64,000 nt of DNA from Acidobacteriota bacterium (GTDB lineage: Bacteria; Acidobacteriota; Terriglobia; Terriglobales; Acidobacteriaceae): assembly GCA_013289685.1 (NCBI GenBank), contig JABCZL010000010.1:62001-126000 (forward strand), in the 5' to 3' direction. Shown here in pieces: positions 41,552 through 49,912 of this stretch. Position numbers and translations under genes: made by a program. The notes under the pieces were generated by a model, which had not been told where the DNA came from, ran no database searches, and saw only the letters and a list, made by a program, of their open reading frames with translations. Position 1 is the first letter of the stretch; every line of letters begins with the position of its first letter.

Positions 41552-41552
41552 A
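41483..41552 (+). promoter_or_regulatory. Possible Shine-Dalgarno-masking RNA switch
   Basis: Hairpin 1: AGGTTC-TCAC-GAACCT (41483-41498). The segment ACCTCCTT (41495-41502) overlaps its 3' arm and is the exact complement of the Shine-Dalgarno AAGGAGGT (41538-41545), with two more pairs possible. A small hairpin CCGC-TGAA-GCGG (41508-41519) lies between. The segment cannot pair both ways at once. Confidence 0.4.
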
Positions 41553-42874
41553 TGTCCAGTAAGCCTAGTAAGCCCAGTAAGTCTGCCAAGCAGTTTCACG
41601 ATCGTCACTTTCCCGTTCGCCCCAACCTCGATCAACTCAAACATCAGGCCAAGGATTTGCTGCGCGCCATCCGGCAGGGTGACCCGGCCGCAGTCGCGGA
41701 ACTACGCAAACATCATCATCCTAAGCAAGGCAACAAGCCAATCGAGCCCGCGGCCGCCAAGCTTGCCGACGTACAAGCCGCGCTGGCGCGAAGCTACGGA
41801 CTGGCAAGCTGGCCTCGGATGGTCACGGCTTGCCGCATGACCGACGCGATCTGGCGCGGCGATGTGGAGGCGGTTCGCGCCTTGATCCTGAAAGATCCTC
41901 GCCTGCTGCACGAAAGCGCCCGTGGCGTGGCCGACAGCAATTGGGGTCCGCCTATGTCGTACGCCGCCAACGTCGGGCAGGATGCCATCATCGCGATGCT
42001 GCGCGGGATGGGCGCGGAGGACTTGCAGCACGCCTTCGACCGCGCGTGCCTGCAAGGCCAGATCGAAACGGCGCGGCGCCTGCACACCATGGGAGCGCGG
42101 GTCGTCCCGGGACTGGTCATGGGTCCGTGTGAGACGCTGAATCCTGACGGCCTCGCGTTCCTACTCGAACTCGGCGCGGAGCTCGCCGACGAGCGCGGCG
42201 ACCGCCTCGCGCCGGTCGCCCTACTTCTTCAAACCTATTGCCGCGGCCCGGAGAGCAAACATCGCTGTCTCGAACTGATAGCCGAACGCGGGGTTGCTCT
42301 TCCCGACACGCCAACGATGGCGGTGCATCGCGGCCGCATCGATCTTCTTGAGGCGCACTTGCGCCGTGATCCGCATCTGCTGAGTCGCACGTTCTCGCAT
42401 GAAGAAATCTATCCGCCCGCGTTGGGATGCAGTGCTGACCACTCCCTGGCGCTGCACGGCACCCCGCTGGCGGGCACGACAGTGCTGCACATCTGCGTCG
42501 ATTTCGACGAGATTGAGATCGCCCGCTGGCTGATCGAACATGGCGCCGACGTCAACGCCAAAGCCGACATCGACGCTGACGGCTTCGGCGGGCACACGCC
42601 GCTGTTCGGCTGTGTGGTCTCGCAATCTTACCTCTGCGGCCGGCAGCGGGACGCCGCCTTCGCCCGCCTGCTGCTCGACCACGGCGCGGATCCCGGCGCC
42701 CGCGCGTCGCTGCACAAGCGGCTGCGCTTCGTCGCCGACGAGTCCATGCACGAGTACCGCGACGTCACTCCGCTGTCGTGGGGAGAACGTTTTCATGGCC
42801 GCGGTTCTCACGGCCACACCTGGGTGAGCGAGCCGGCTATGCGGTTGATCGCGGAACGCGGCGGGCGGACATAA
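41552..42874 (+). CDS. Ankyrin-repeat protein
   Basis: A 440-residue cytoplasmic protein with a basic N-terminus (S-K-P-S-K-P-S-K-S-A-K). Residues about 20-90 form a helical region (Q-L-K-H-Q-A-K-D-L-L-R-A-I-R-Q-G-D-P). From about 95 on there are degenerate ankyrin repeats, clearest at 290-370 (G-T-T-V-L-H-I-C-V-D-F-D-E-I-E-I-A-R-W-L; I-E-H-G-A-D-V-N-A-K; L-L-L-D-H-G-A-D-P-G-A-R). Ankyrin arrays bind proteins. There is no signal peptide or membrane segment. It has the strong Shine-Dalgarno AAGGAGGT, which the upstream segment can pair with. The partner is unknown. Confidence 0.82.
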   Translation: MSSKPSKPSKSAKQFHDRHFPVRPNLDQLKHQAKDLLRAIRQGDPAAVAELRKHHHPKQGNKPIEPAAAKLADVQAALARSYGLASWPRMVTACRMTDAIWRGDVEAVRALILKDPRLLHESARGVADSNWGPPMSYAANVGQDAIIAMLRGMGAEDLQHAFDRACLQGQIETARRLHTMGARVVPGLVMGPCETLNPDGLAFLLELGAELADERGDRLAPVALLLQTYCRGPESKHRCLELIAERGVALPDTPTMAVHRGRIDLLEAHLRRDPHLLSRTFSHEEIYPPALGCSADHSLALHGTPLAGTTVLHICVDFDEIEIARWLIEHGADVNAKADIDADGFGGHTPLFGCVVSQSYLCGRQRDAAFARLLLDHGADPGARASLHKRLRFVADESMHEYRDVTPLSWGERFHGRGSHGHTWVSEPAMRLIAERGGRT

Positions 42875-43031
42875 CGACGCTTTACTCCGCGGGACCCGCC
42901 GCACTTGTCACGCGGCCTTGCCGCGTGCTAAGGTGCGCCGTTCCATTCTTTTGCATAAGTTTGTTTTGTATAAGTCGATCAAGACAACAGACGAAGTTGC
43001 TTCCATCCCACGTCCTAAAAGGATTCCGTCT

Positions 43032-45107
43032 ATGAGCGGTTCAGCGCCCGACCTCCCCGGCAAGAAAAAGCACGTCCCTTATGTGCCCGAAACCATGGAG
43101 ATGAAGGAGTTCACGCTGCGGGCCGTCCTGCTCGGACTTCTCCTGACGATCGTGCTGGGTGCGGCCAACGCTTACCTCGGCCTGCGCGCCGGCATTACGA
43201 TCGCGGCCACGTATCCCGCGGCGGTGATCGCCATGGCTGCCATGCGCGCCTGGAAAGGCTCGCTGCTGGAAGAGAACATTGCCCGAACCGCGGGCTCGAT
43301 CGGAGAGTCGGTTGCCGCGGGTGCGATCTTTACCATCCCTGCATTTTTAATCGCAAAGGCATGGCCCAGTTTCGGGCCCGGCGACGCGTACTGGAAGTCG
43401 ACCGCGCTGATCATGGTGGGCAGCATTCTGGGCGTGTTGTTTATCTCTCTGGTGCGGCGAGGCATGGTGGAAGATCCGGAGTTGCCTTTTCCGGAATCGC
43501 TGGCGGCGTCGGAAATTCACAAAGCCGGGCAGCGCGGCGCGGAGGCCGCGAAATATCTGTTCTGGAACATCGGGGTCGGCGGCGTGGTCTACCTGCTGGG
43601 GCGTTTTGGTTTGTTCGCCGCGGATAAGGATTTCTACTTCGGCGTTGGCTCTCTAGGCCGCAGTCAGGTTCGGCTGGGTGGAGTTGGAACCACCAATGCC
43701 CTCGCGGCCGGGGGAGCAAGCATGGCGCCCGCCCCCAGCGTGAGCCCGGCATACCTGGGGGTGGGATACATTATCGGTCTGCGCCTGGCTGCGCTCCAGT
43801 TTTCCGGAGGCGTGCTGGCGTGGGGCCTGATGGTTCCGCTAATGATGTATTTCCTTGGCCCGCAACTCAAGCAGTACATCCCGGCGGATACGCCCGACGA
43901 CTGGGCAACCATGGCAGCCGCCGTATGGCGATTTATTGTCCGCCCCATCGCTGTGGGTGGCATGTTAGTAGGTGCGGCCTACACTCTCTACAATATGCGC
44001 GCCAGTCTCACTGCGGGACTGGGCAAGGCATTTTCCGATCTTCGCCAAACCGCCGAACAGCAGTCCAAACTCGCGCGCACCGAACGTTACATGAGTTCGA
44101 AAGTTGTGTTCGGTCTGATCGCGGTCATGTTTGTGCTGATGTGCTTCCTCTACATACATATTTCGGGATTGGTTTGGCCCGCGGTGCTGGCCGCAGTTGT
44201 TATGTTGGTGGTTGGATTTATCTTCGCCACGGTTTCTGGCAATCTGGTCGGCTTCATTGGCTCTTCCAACAATCCGATTTCCGGCCTGACCCTCTCAACG
44301 TTAATCATTGCCGCTCTGTTGATGGTCGCCCTGGGCGTTCACGGCCCGTCCGGTGTGGCCGCCGTGCTCGGAGTAGCCGCGGTGGTTTGTGTATCAGCGG
44401 CGGTCGCGGGCGAGTTGCTGCAAGATTTCAAAGTGGGCTACATCCTCGGCGGCACGCCGAGCCAGATTCAAAATGCGGAATTGATCGCAGTGGTGGTGGC
44501 AAGTTTAGTCATGTACTGGCCACTCTACCTGCTGCACACAGCATTCGGCTTCGGAAGCCGGGCTCTCCCGGCGCCGCAAGCGGGGCTGATGGCCACGCTG
44601 GCGATCGGCATTGTGGGCGGCGATATGCCGTGGCCTCTGGTGGTGGTGGGCGTGTGTTTCGGAATCGGGCTAATCATGATGCAGGTGAAGAGTCCCATGC
44701 TGGTAGCGGTGGGAATGTACTTGCCCTTCGAGACCACGTTCGCGATTTTCCTGGGCGGCGTCTTCCGCTCGATCGGGGATTGGATGGCGAAGAAGCGCGG
44801 CTTGAACGCTGCGCAACAGGCGCGAGCCGAAAATGCCGGAGTTCTCACCGCCTCGGGGTTGATCGCTGGTGAAGCAATCTGCGGGCTGCTTTGGGCGGGC
44901 GTAATCGCATTATCCTACGCCCAGCAGTCCTGGTTGCAATGGGCCGCAGCGTGGGCCACCAGAATCAAGGCAGCACAGATCTTCGAGCATCCGCTATACG
45001 TCGGCGGAATTATGGTGATGACCCTGCTGGCTGTTTTGATGATCTTTCTCCCTCTTTCCAGCGCAGGCGATCCGAACGAACCCGCGCCCCCGACGGCGAT
45101 GATGTAA
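43032..45107 (+). CDS. OPT-family oligopeptide/siderophore transporter
   Basis: A 691-residue membrane protein with about 14-16 hydrophobic helices, the size and pattern of the oligopeptide transporter (OPT) superfamily. Typical pieces: E-F-T-L-R-A-V-L-L-G-L-L-L-T near the start, N-A-Y-L-G-L-R-A-G, G-S-S-N-N-P-I-S-G-L-T (about 415-425) and G-G-D-M-P-W-P. Bacterial OPT proteins move peptides, metal chelates or glutathione-like compounds; the substrate cannot be read here. ATG at 43032 is chosen (AGGATT upstream); a longer frame adds 38 residues of no membrane character. It stands alone, upstream of yggS. Confidence 0.9.
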   Translation: MSGSAPDLPGKKKHVPYVPETMEMKEFTLRAVLLGLLLTIVLGAANAYLGLRAGITIAATYPAAVIAMAAMRAWKGSLLEENIARTAGSIGESVAAGAIFTIPAFLIAKAWPSFGPGDAYWKSTALIMVGSILGVLFISLVRRGMVEDPELPFPESLAASEIHKAGQRGAEAAKYLFWNIGVGGVVYLLGRFGLFAADKDFYFGVGSLGRSQVRLGGVGTTNALAAGGASMAPAPSVSPAYLGVGYIIGLRLAALQFSGGVLAWGLMVPLMMYFLGPQLKQYIPADTPDDWATMAAAVWRFIVRPIAVGGMLVGAAYTLYNMRASLTAGLGKAFSDLRQTAEQQSKLARTERYMSSKVVFGLIAVMFVLMCFLYIHISGLVWPAVLAAVVMLVVGFIFATVSGNLVGFIGSSNNPISGLTLSTLIIAALLMVALGVHGPSGVAAVLGVAAVVCVSAAVAGELLQDFKVGYILGGTPSQIQNAELIAVVVASLVMYWPLYLLHTAFGFGSRALPAPQAGLMATLAIGIVGGDMPWPLVVVGVCFGIGLIMMQVKSPMLVAVGMYLPFETTFAIFLGGVFRSIGDWMAKKRGLNAAQQARAENAGVLTASGLIAGEAICGLLWAGVIALSYAQQSWLQWAAAWATRIKAAQIFEHPLYVGGIMVMTLLAVLMIFLPLSSAGDPNEPAPPTAMM

Positions 45108-45120
45108 GTTTGTGAACCTC

Positions 45121-45184
45121 AGGGACACGAAGTAACACGAAGGCGTCCGTTATATCCTCCGTGGAACCAGTGCCCTCTGTGGTT
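45121..45184. repeat. Dispersed repeat, family C (decayed)
   Basis: GGGACACGAAGTAACACGAAGG at the left, CTCCGTGGAACC and CTCTGTGGTTAAG at the right: the same layout as 13201-13254, with more mismatches. It fills the gap before yggS. Confidence 0.45.
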
Positions 45185-45192
45185 AAGTCTTT

Positions 45193-45909
45193 ATGTCCAT
45201 TGCTCAGAATATTGCAGCGATCCGCGAACGAATGGCAGCGGCTGCACGACGCGCGGGGCGGCGTCCCGAAGCAATTGCGCTGATGGCGGTGAGCAAGACG
45301 CATCCGCCCGAGCGCATTCGCGAAGCTCATGCCGCGGGTCTGCGCCTGTTCGGAGAAAATCGTGTGCAGGAATTTGCCGGGAAGGCGACCGCGCTGGCCA
45401 GCCTGGCCGATGCGGAGTGGCACATGATCGGACACCTGCAGACCAACAAGGCTGGCAAGGCGGCAGAGCTGTTCCACGCGGTGGATTCAGTCGATTCCGA
45501 AAAACTGGCCGAGAAAGTGGACGCCGCTGCGCTCGCGCTCGACAAGAAGTTGAGCGTGCTGATCGAGATCAATGTTGGGGGAGAAGCGGCGAAGAGCGGC
45601 GTTGCGCCGGATTCGCGCGAACTGGAAGATCTGCTGCGGGCCGCTCCGCGGTTTGAGGCGCTGCAGTTTCGCGGGCTGATGACGGTGCCTCCATTCACCG
45701 ACGATCCCAAAGGCGCGCGCCCTTACTTCCGCAAGCTGCGGGAACTGCGTGATGCGATCGCTGCACGGAAGGTCCCCGCCCTTAGGATGGATGTGCTTTC
45801 CATGGGCATGTCGCACGACTTCGAAGCGGCGATTGAAGAAGGCTCGACCTGCGTGCGTGTGGGTACAGCCATCTTCGGGGAACGAGCAAAAATACCATTC
45901 GCCCCGTAA
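45193..45909 (+). CDS. yggS: YggS-family PLP homeostasis protein
   Basis: A 238-residue PLP-binding protein of the YggS/PROSC (COG0325) family. The lysine that binds PLP lies in L-M-A-V-S-K-T-H-P (K35). Other family blocks are F-G-E-N-R-V-Q-E, W-H-M-I-G-H-L-Q-T-N-K, L-I-E-I-N-V-G-G-E-A-A-K-S-G, F-R-G-L-M-T-V-P-P and L-S-M-G-M-S-H-D-F-E-A-A-I. It regulates the free PLP pool and amino acid balance and has no known catalytic turnover. YggU is encoded next, after a repeat, as in many bacteria where yggS and yggU are neighbours. Confidence 0.96.
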   Translation: MSIAQNIAAIRERMAAAARRAGRRPEAIALMAVSKTHPPERIREAHAAGLRLFGENRVQEFAGKATALASLADAEWHMIGHLQTNKAGKAAELFHAVDSVDSEKLAEKVDAAALALDKKLSVLIEINVGGEAAKSGVAPDSRELEDLLRAAPRFEALQFRGLMTVPPFTDDPKGARPYFRKLRELRDAIAARKVPALRMDVLSMGMSHDFEAAIEEGSTCVRVGTAIFGERAKIPFAP

Positions 45910-45913
45910 TTCT

Positions 45914-46007
45914 TGTCATCCTGAGCGGCGTTCTTGGCCGCGAAGGATCTATGCAATTTGCCAGCGCCGGCGGGGTGCACAGGTTCTTCGCTTCGCTCAG
46001 AATGACA
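45914..46007. repeat. Dispersed hairpin repeat, family A
   Basis: Starts TGTCATCCTGAGCGGCG, ends CTTCGCTCAGAATGACA, with GAAGGATCTATGCA inside. It lies between yggS and yggU. Confidence 0.85.
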
Positions 46008-46025
46008 AAACGTTTTCAGCAAACT

Positions 46026-46310
46026 ATGTTTGCTATCCATGAACACGACAGCACAATCACTTTCGCGATCAAGGTTCATCCCCGCGCGAAGAAGAATGCC
46101 ATCACCGGCGAACTGGGCGACGCACTGAAAGTTTCTCTGACCACTCCTCCCGTCGAGGGCAGGGCCAACGAAGCCTGCATTGAATTCTTCGCGAAACTTT
46201 TGAAGGTGCCCCGATCTTCCGTTACCATTGCCTCCGGCCAGACCAGCCGGAATAAAGTCATCCGCGTTGCGGGAGTGACGGCTCAGCAAGTGCGGGAGCG
46301 GTTGGGCTGA
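46026..46310 (+). CDS. yggU: YggU/DUF167 family protein
   Basis: A 94-residue single-domain protein of the DUF167 family: F-A-I-K-V-H-P-R-A-K-K-N-A-I-T-G near the start, L-K-V-S-L-T-T-P-P-V-E-G-R-A-N-E-A in the middle and S-G-Q-T-S-R-N-K-V-I-R-V at the end. Its cellular role is unknown. ATG at 46026 is chosen because the longer frame to 45951 lies within the dispersed repeat. It is close to yggS, in line with the usual neighbourhood. Confidence 0.92.
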   Translation: MFAIHEHDSTITFAIKVHPRAKKNAITGELGDALKVSLTTPPVEGRANEACIEFFAKLLKVPRSSVTIASGQTSRNKVIRVAGVTAQQVRERLG

Positions 46311-46353
46311 TCGCGGGCCGGGGCGCCCACGCCACATAACCACAGGAGCCATT

Positions 46354-47763
46354 TTGTCTTTCTCTCAACGCTTCGAGGAAATCCGTACCGGGTTCGAGCG
46401 GCCGTTCTGGATTGCGAACATCACCGAGATTTTCGAGCGCCTCGCATATTACGGGGCGTTTGCGTCACTGGCCTTGTATCTGCAGGAGCAGCTGAATTTC
46501 TCAACGGAGCAGACTGGCACCCTGACCGGCATCTTCGGCGGCATGGTGTGGTTTCTCGCGATTTTCGGCGGGGCTGCCGCCGACCGCCTGGGATTCCGCC
46601 GCGCCCTTTCCATCGCTTATCTGATTCTCGGTGGTTCTTATTTCCTGATCGGTTCCATTGGAGCGTCGTGGCTCGCTCCCGTGCGCAATGCGGTCCCGCT
46701 GGGCCTGTTCGTCGGGTTCATCCTCATTCTTCCGGCGCTGGGAATATCGCTGGTCAAGCCGTGCGTGGTGGGCACCACGGCGCGCGCGTCCAAAGAAAAT
46801 GTTCGCTCGATCGGTTATTCGATTTACTACACAATGGTCAACATCGGCGGCGCCGCCGGTCCTTTTTTTGCTTCCTGGGCTCACCGCCATCTGGGCGTTG
46901 AGAATGTTTACCGGGTGGTTGCCCTTGGCGTTTTCGCAATGTTTTTTGTCGTCCTGCTTTTTTTTCGGGAACCGCGCAAGGCCGGCGATGCGCCTCCGCC
47001 CTCAATTGCCACGGTGGCGCGGAACTTTTGCGTGGTGCTGGGAAATTACCGACTCGTCTTGCCCGTTCTGCTAGTTGCGTTGTTGTTGCGCATCGTACTC
47101 TGGACGAAACCAGAGTGGTCCGTCCCGTGGTGGGTATGGGCCGCGTTTTTGGTAGTGATGCTCGCGGGAATCAGCCGGTTTATGTGGTTCCTCGTAATCT
47201 TCACTGGCTATTGGATCGTGTTCTGGCAGCAGTACATCAGTTTGCCCGGCTATATCCATGGTTACATCAACTCTCACGCGGACGTCGAAATGATTCTGGT
47301 GGTCGATGGGGTGACGGTCATCACTCTGACCCTGGCGATGAATTTTCTGACGCGCAAGATACCCGCGTTCCCTGCGGTCATTTTAGGCACCGTGATCACG
47401 TCGCTTTCATGGTTGATTCTCGCCTTTCGGCCAACCATCTGGGGCGCGGTCTTCTCGCTGTTTTTCCTGGCGCTGGGAGAAATGATCCAGGCGCCACGCT
47501 ACTACGAATACATTTCGAGGCTCGCGCCTGCGGGACAGCAAGGCACATACATGGGGTTCGCGTTCCTCCCGATCGGCATTGGATCGCTGATTGGTGGACC
47601 GTTCGGCGGGTTCCTACTTCATCATTTCGGAGAAATCCAGTACCAGCCGAAGATGATCTGGTTTTGGATCACCGGGATCGGACTGGCGACCGCAGCGGCG
47701 CTGTGGGTGTATGACAAGTTCTTCAGGACCGCGGGCGGAGCTGCGCCGTCTGGCGCGTCGTAA
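46354..47763 (+). CDS. POT/PTR-type (major facilitator) peptide transporter
   Basis: A 469-residue transporter with about 12 membrane helices. The motif F-E-R-L-A-Y-Y-G (residues 27-34) corresponds to the E-x-x-E-R-F-x-Y-Y-G element of proton-dependent oligopeptide transporters, with E-I-F-E-R just before, and A-D-R-L-G-F-R-R-A is the MFS loop motif. Proton-coupled di/tripeptide uptake is the family function; the assignment to peptides is by family. The start is TTG at 46354, with AGGAG about 8 nt upstream, directly before F-S-Q-R-F. It lies 43 bp past yggU. Confidence 0.88.
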   Translation: MSFSQRFEEIRTGFERPFWIANITEIFERLAYYGAFASLALYLQEQLNFSTEQTGTLTGIFGGMVWFLAIFGGAAADRLGFRRALSIAYLILGGSYFLIGSIGASWLAPVRNAVPLGLFVGFILILPALGISLVKPCVVGTTARASKENVRSIGYSIYYTMVNIGGAAGPFFASWAHRHLGVENVYRVVALGVFAMFFVVLLFFREPRKAGDAPPPSIATVARNFCVVLGNYRLVLPVLLVALLLRIVLWTKPEWSVPWWVWAAFLVVMLAGISRFMWFLVIFTGYWIVFWQQYISLPGYIHGYINSHADVEMILVVDGVTVITLTLAMNFLTRKIPAFPAVILGTVITSLSWLILAFRPTIWGAVFSLFFLALGEMIQAPRYYEYISRLAPAGQQGTYMGFAFLPIGIGSLIGGPFGGFLLHHFGEIQYQPKMIWFWITGIGLATAAALWVYDKFFRTAGGAAPSGAS

Positions 47764-47819
47764 CTTTCGACGGAGCTTGTGCCGGCAACAACTGCGGAAC
47801 CTCAGCAGGCCGCCTTTTT

Positions 47820-47825
47820 GATACT
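47820..47825 (+). promoter_or_regulatory. -10-like GATACT of the AlkD-like gene
   Basis: TGATACT ends 11 nt before the ATG at 47837, the same spacing as in the two kinase genes, without a Shine-Dalgarno. Confidence 0.35.
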
Positions 47826-47836
47826 GTTTGCATGCG

Positions 47837-48568
47837 ATGCCCTCGCACAAAATCAGCCCCGCGAAAGTCGCAGCGCAGATCAGGGAGGCGCTTAAGGGCG
47901 GCGGATCGGCGGAGCATGCCGCCGGGGTGCAATGGTTCTTTAAAGACGAAATCAAGTCGCACGGCTGGTATACCGGCGATCTGCGGCGGGCAGTGCGGCG
48001 CTGTCGCCGCGAGATTTTGCGGGAACACGACCTTAATTTCCTAGTAAGAGTCGCCGACAAGTTATTTTCCGGCTCCGTCCTTGAAGAAAAAGTTGCCGCC
48101 GTATTCCTGCTCGAAAACATGGACGCACAGTTTGGCGACCGCGAGTTCCATATGTTCGAGTCGTGGCTCAGCCGCATCAGCAGCTGGGCCGATCACGACG
48201 GGCTGGTGCACTACCTGATTGCGCCCATGGTCGCGGCGAAGCCGGCGCGGGTCAAGAACGTGTTCCGCTGGGCGAAGTCGTCGAAACGCTGGCACCGGAG
48301 GGCGGCCTGCGTGGCGCTGATTCGCGGGACGCGCGCGAAAATGTTCTTCCCTCAAATCGTGAAGCTGTCGGACTCGCTGCTCACCGATCAGGACGACATG
48401 GTGCAGAAGGGCTTGGGCTGGTTGCTGCGGGAAACGGCGAAGTACGATCCGCAGCGTACGGTGCCGTATCTGATGAAAATTCGTGGGAGGGCTCCGCGGC
48501 TGGTGTTGCGGACGGCCTGCGAGACGCTGCCGGGCAGCGTGAAGGGCACGATTCTGAACGTCCGGTAG
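47837..48568 (+). CDS. DNA alkylation repair (AlkD-like) HEAT-repeat protein
   Basis: A 243-residue all-helical protein of the AlkD/AlkC-type HEAT-like family. The family blocks are W-F-F-K-D-E-I-K-S-H-G-W-Y, E-E-K-V-A-A-V-F-L-L-E-N (about 83-95), W-A-D-H-D-G-L-V-H-Y-L (about 118-130), S-S-K-R-W-H-R-R-A-A-C-V-A-L-I-R and Q-K-G-L-G-W-L-L-R-E-T-A-K. AlkD removes alkylated bases (3-methyladenine, 7-methylguanine) without base flipping. The Trp/Asp residues used for this are at plausible places (W in W-H-R-R, D in W-A-D-H-D) but were not aligned. ATG at 47837 is chosen over a TTG three codons earlier. Confidence 0.87.
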   Translation: MPSHKISPAKVAAQIREALKGGGSAEHAAGVQWFFKDEIKSHGWYTGDLRRAVRRCRREILREHDLNFLVRVADKLFSGSVLEEKVAAVFLLENMDAQFGDREFHMFESWLSRISSWADHDGLVHYLIAPMVAAKPARVKNVFRWAKSSKRWHRRAACVALIRGTRAKMFFPQIVKLSDSLLTDQDDMVQKGLGWLLRETAKYDPQRTVPYLMKIRGRAPRLVLRTACETLPGSVKGTILNVR

Positions 48569-48727
48569 GTACGGCAGGCTCCCCTGAGAGCGCTTCATTT
48601 GCTAGTGGTGACACTGGTCCGACTGGAATGACAGCTTCTGTGACACGGCTGTCGAGCTGCGCTCGGCGGACAGCCGAGGGCGGCCGTCTCCACATGAACC
48701 CGATTCGCCCAAATCCTTGCTGTTGTT

Positions 48728-48733
48728 TACAAT
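48728..48733 (+). promoter_or_regulatory. -10-like TACAAT of the M24 peptidase gene
   Basis: TACAAT ends 12 nt before the ATG at 48746, again with no Shine-Dalgarno. A TTCGCC-like hexamer lies about 18-20 nt upstream. Confidence 0.45.
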
Positions 48734-48745
48734 AGAAATTTGCCC

Positions 48746-49912
48746 ATGGACCTTGCTGCCATCCAGTCTGCGCTGCGCGAACGCAACATTGACGCGTGGC
48801 TGTTCTACGACCATCACCATCGCGACCCCATCGCTTACCGCGTGCTCGGGCTGGCCGCGAGCCTGATGGTGACGCGGCGTTGGTTTTACCTGATTCCCGC
48901 CGAAGGCGAACCGGTCAAACTCGTCCACAAGATCGAAGCTGGACACCTCGATTCCCTGCCCGGCAAGAAACACCAGTATTCGGGCTGGCAGGAACTGTTC
49001 GACCAACTGAAGTCCATTCTGGCGAAACACCGCGACCTGGCGATGCAGTATTCGCCGAACAACAGCGTATTCACGATTTCGCTGGTGGATGGCGGCACCA
49101 TCGACCTGCTGCGCGGGCTGGGCAAGAACGTGGTCAGCTCGGCAGATCTGGTGGCGCAGTTCGAATCGACGTGGAGCGAGGAACAGATCCGGTCCCACTT
49201 CGCGGCGCGCGACAGCATCGATTCCGTCGTGGCGGCTGCGTTCAAGGAAATCGGCAAGCGCGTTCGCAACGGTGGCGCGAAGGAACACGAGATCCAGCAG
49301 TGGTTCATGGAGGCCTTCGCCCGCGAGAACCTGTTGACCGACGATCCGCCGATCGTGGCCGTCAATGCGAATGCCGGCAACCCGCACTACGAGCCGCATG
49401 CCAGCCATCCCGTACCCATGCGCGAGGGCGACCTGGTCCTGCTCGACGTGTGGGGCAAGAAGAACACGGCGGGCGCGGTGTATTACGACATTACATGGAT
49501 GGGTTTCGTGGGCGCGGCACCGTCGGGACGCATGCAGGAGATTTTCCAGATTGTGCGCGACGCGCGCGACGCCGGTGTCAAGACTGTGCTCGACGCCATC
49601 AACGGCGGGCGCAGCATCGCCGGATGGGAAGTCGATCGCGCCACCCGCGGGCATATCAAGAAGGCCGGCTACGGCGAGTATTTCATTCATCGCACCGGGC
49701 ATTCCATCGGCACCGATGTCCATTCCAACGGGGCGAATATGGATGATCTCGAAATCCACGACGAGCGCCAGATTCTTCCCAACTCCTGCTTCTCCATCGA
49801 GCCCGGCATCTACCTGCCGGAGTTTGGTGTGCGCAGCGAAGTGAATGTGCTGGTGCGGGCCAAGTCCGCCGAAGTGACCGGAAAAATCCAACGAGAGATT
49901 GTGAATATCTGA
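48746..49912 (+). CDS. M24-family metallopeptidase (Xaa-Pro peptidase-like)
   Basis: A 388-residue protein: an N-terminal creatinase/prolidase-like domain (1-150) and a pita-bread domain. Metal ligands can be placed as D (V-L-L-D-V-W-G, about 233), D in Y-Y-D-I-T-W (about 246), H in H-R-T-G-H-S-I-G (about 318), E in S-I-E-P-G-I-Y (about 352) and E in V-R-S-E-V-N (about 366). The set is complete but the first Asp block is not the usual D-x-G-x-x-x-x-G-Y, so substrate preference may differ from proline aminopeptidases. The next gene starts with ATG immediately after its TGA, a close-coupled arrangement. Confidence 0.9.
   Translation: MDLAAIQSALRERNIDAWLFYDHHHRDPIAYRVLGLAASLMVTRRWFYLIPAEGEPVKLVHKIEAGHLDSLPGKKHQYSGWQELFDQLKSILAKHRDLAMQYSPNNSVFTISLVDGGTIDLLRGLGKNVVSSADLVAQFESTWSEEQIRSHFAARDSIDSVVAAAFKEIGKRVRNGGAKEHEIQQWFMEAFARENLLTDDPPIVAVNANAGNPHYEPHASHPVPMREGDLVLLDVWGKKNTAGAVYYDITWMGFVGAAPSGRMQEIFQIVRDARDAGVKTVLDAINGGRSIAGWEVDRATRGHIKKAGYGEYFIHRTGHSIGTDVHSNGANMDDLEIHDERQILPNSCFSIEPGIYLPEFGVRSEVNVLVRAKSAEVTGKIQREIVNI

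Noticed and set aside
45951-46025. N-terminal extension of yggU
   Set aside because: These codons are the dispersed family A repeat; the DUF167 block starts after 46026.
48602-49891. Minus-strand frame of 429 codons opposite the M24 peptidase
   Set aside because: Antisense shadow; the plus strand has all metal ligands of the M24 family.
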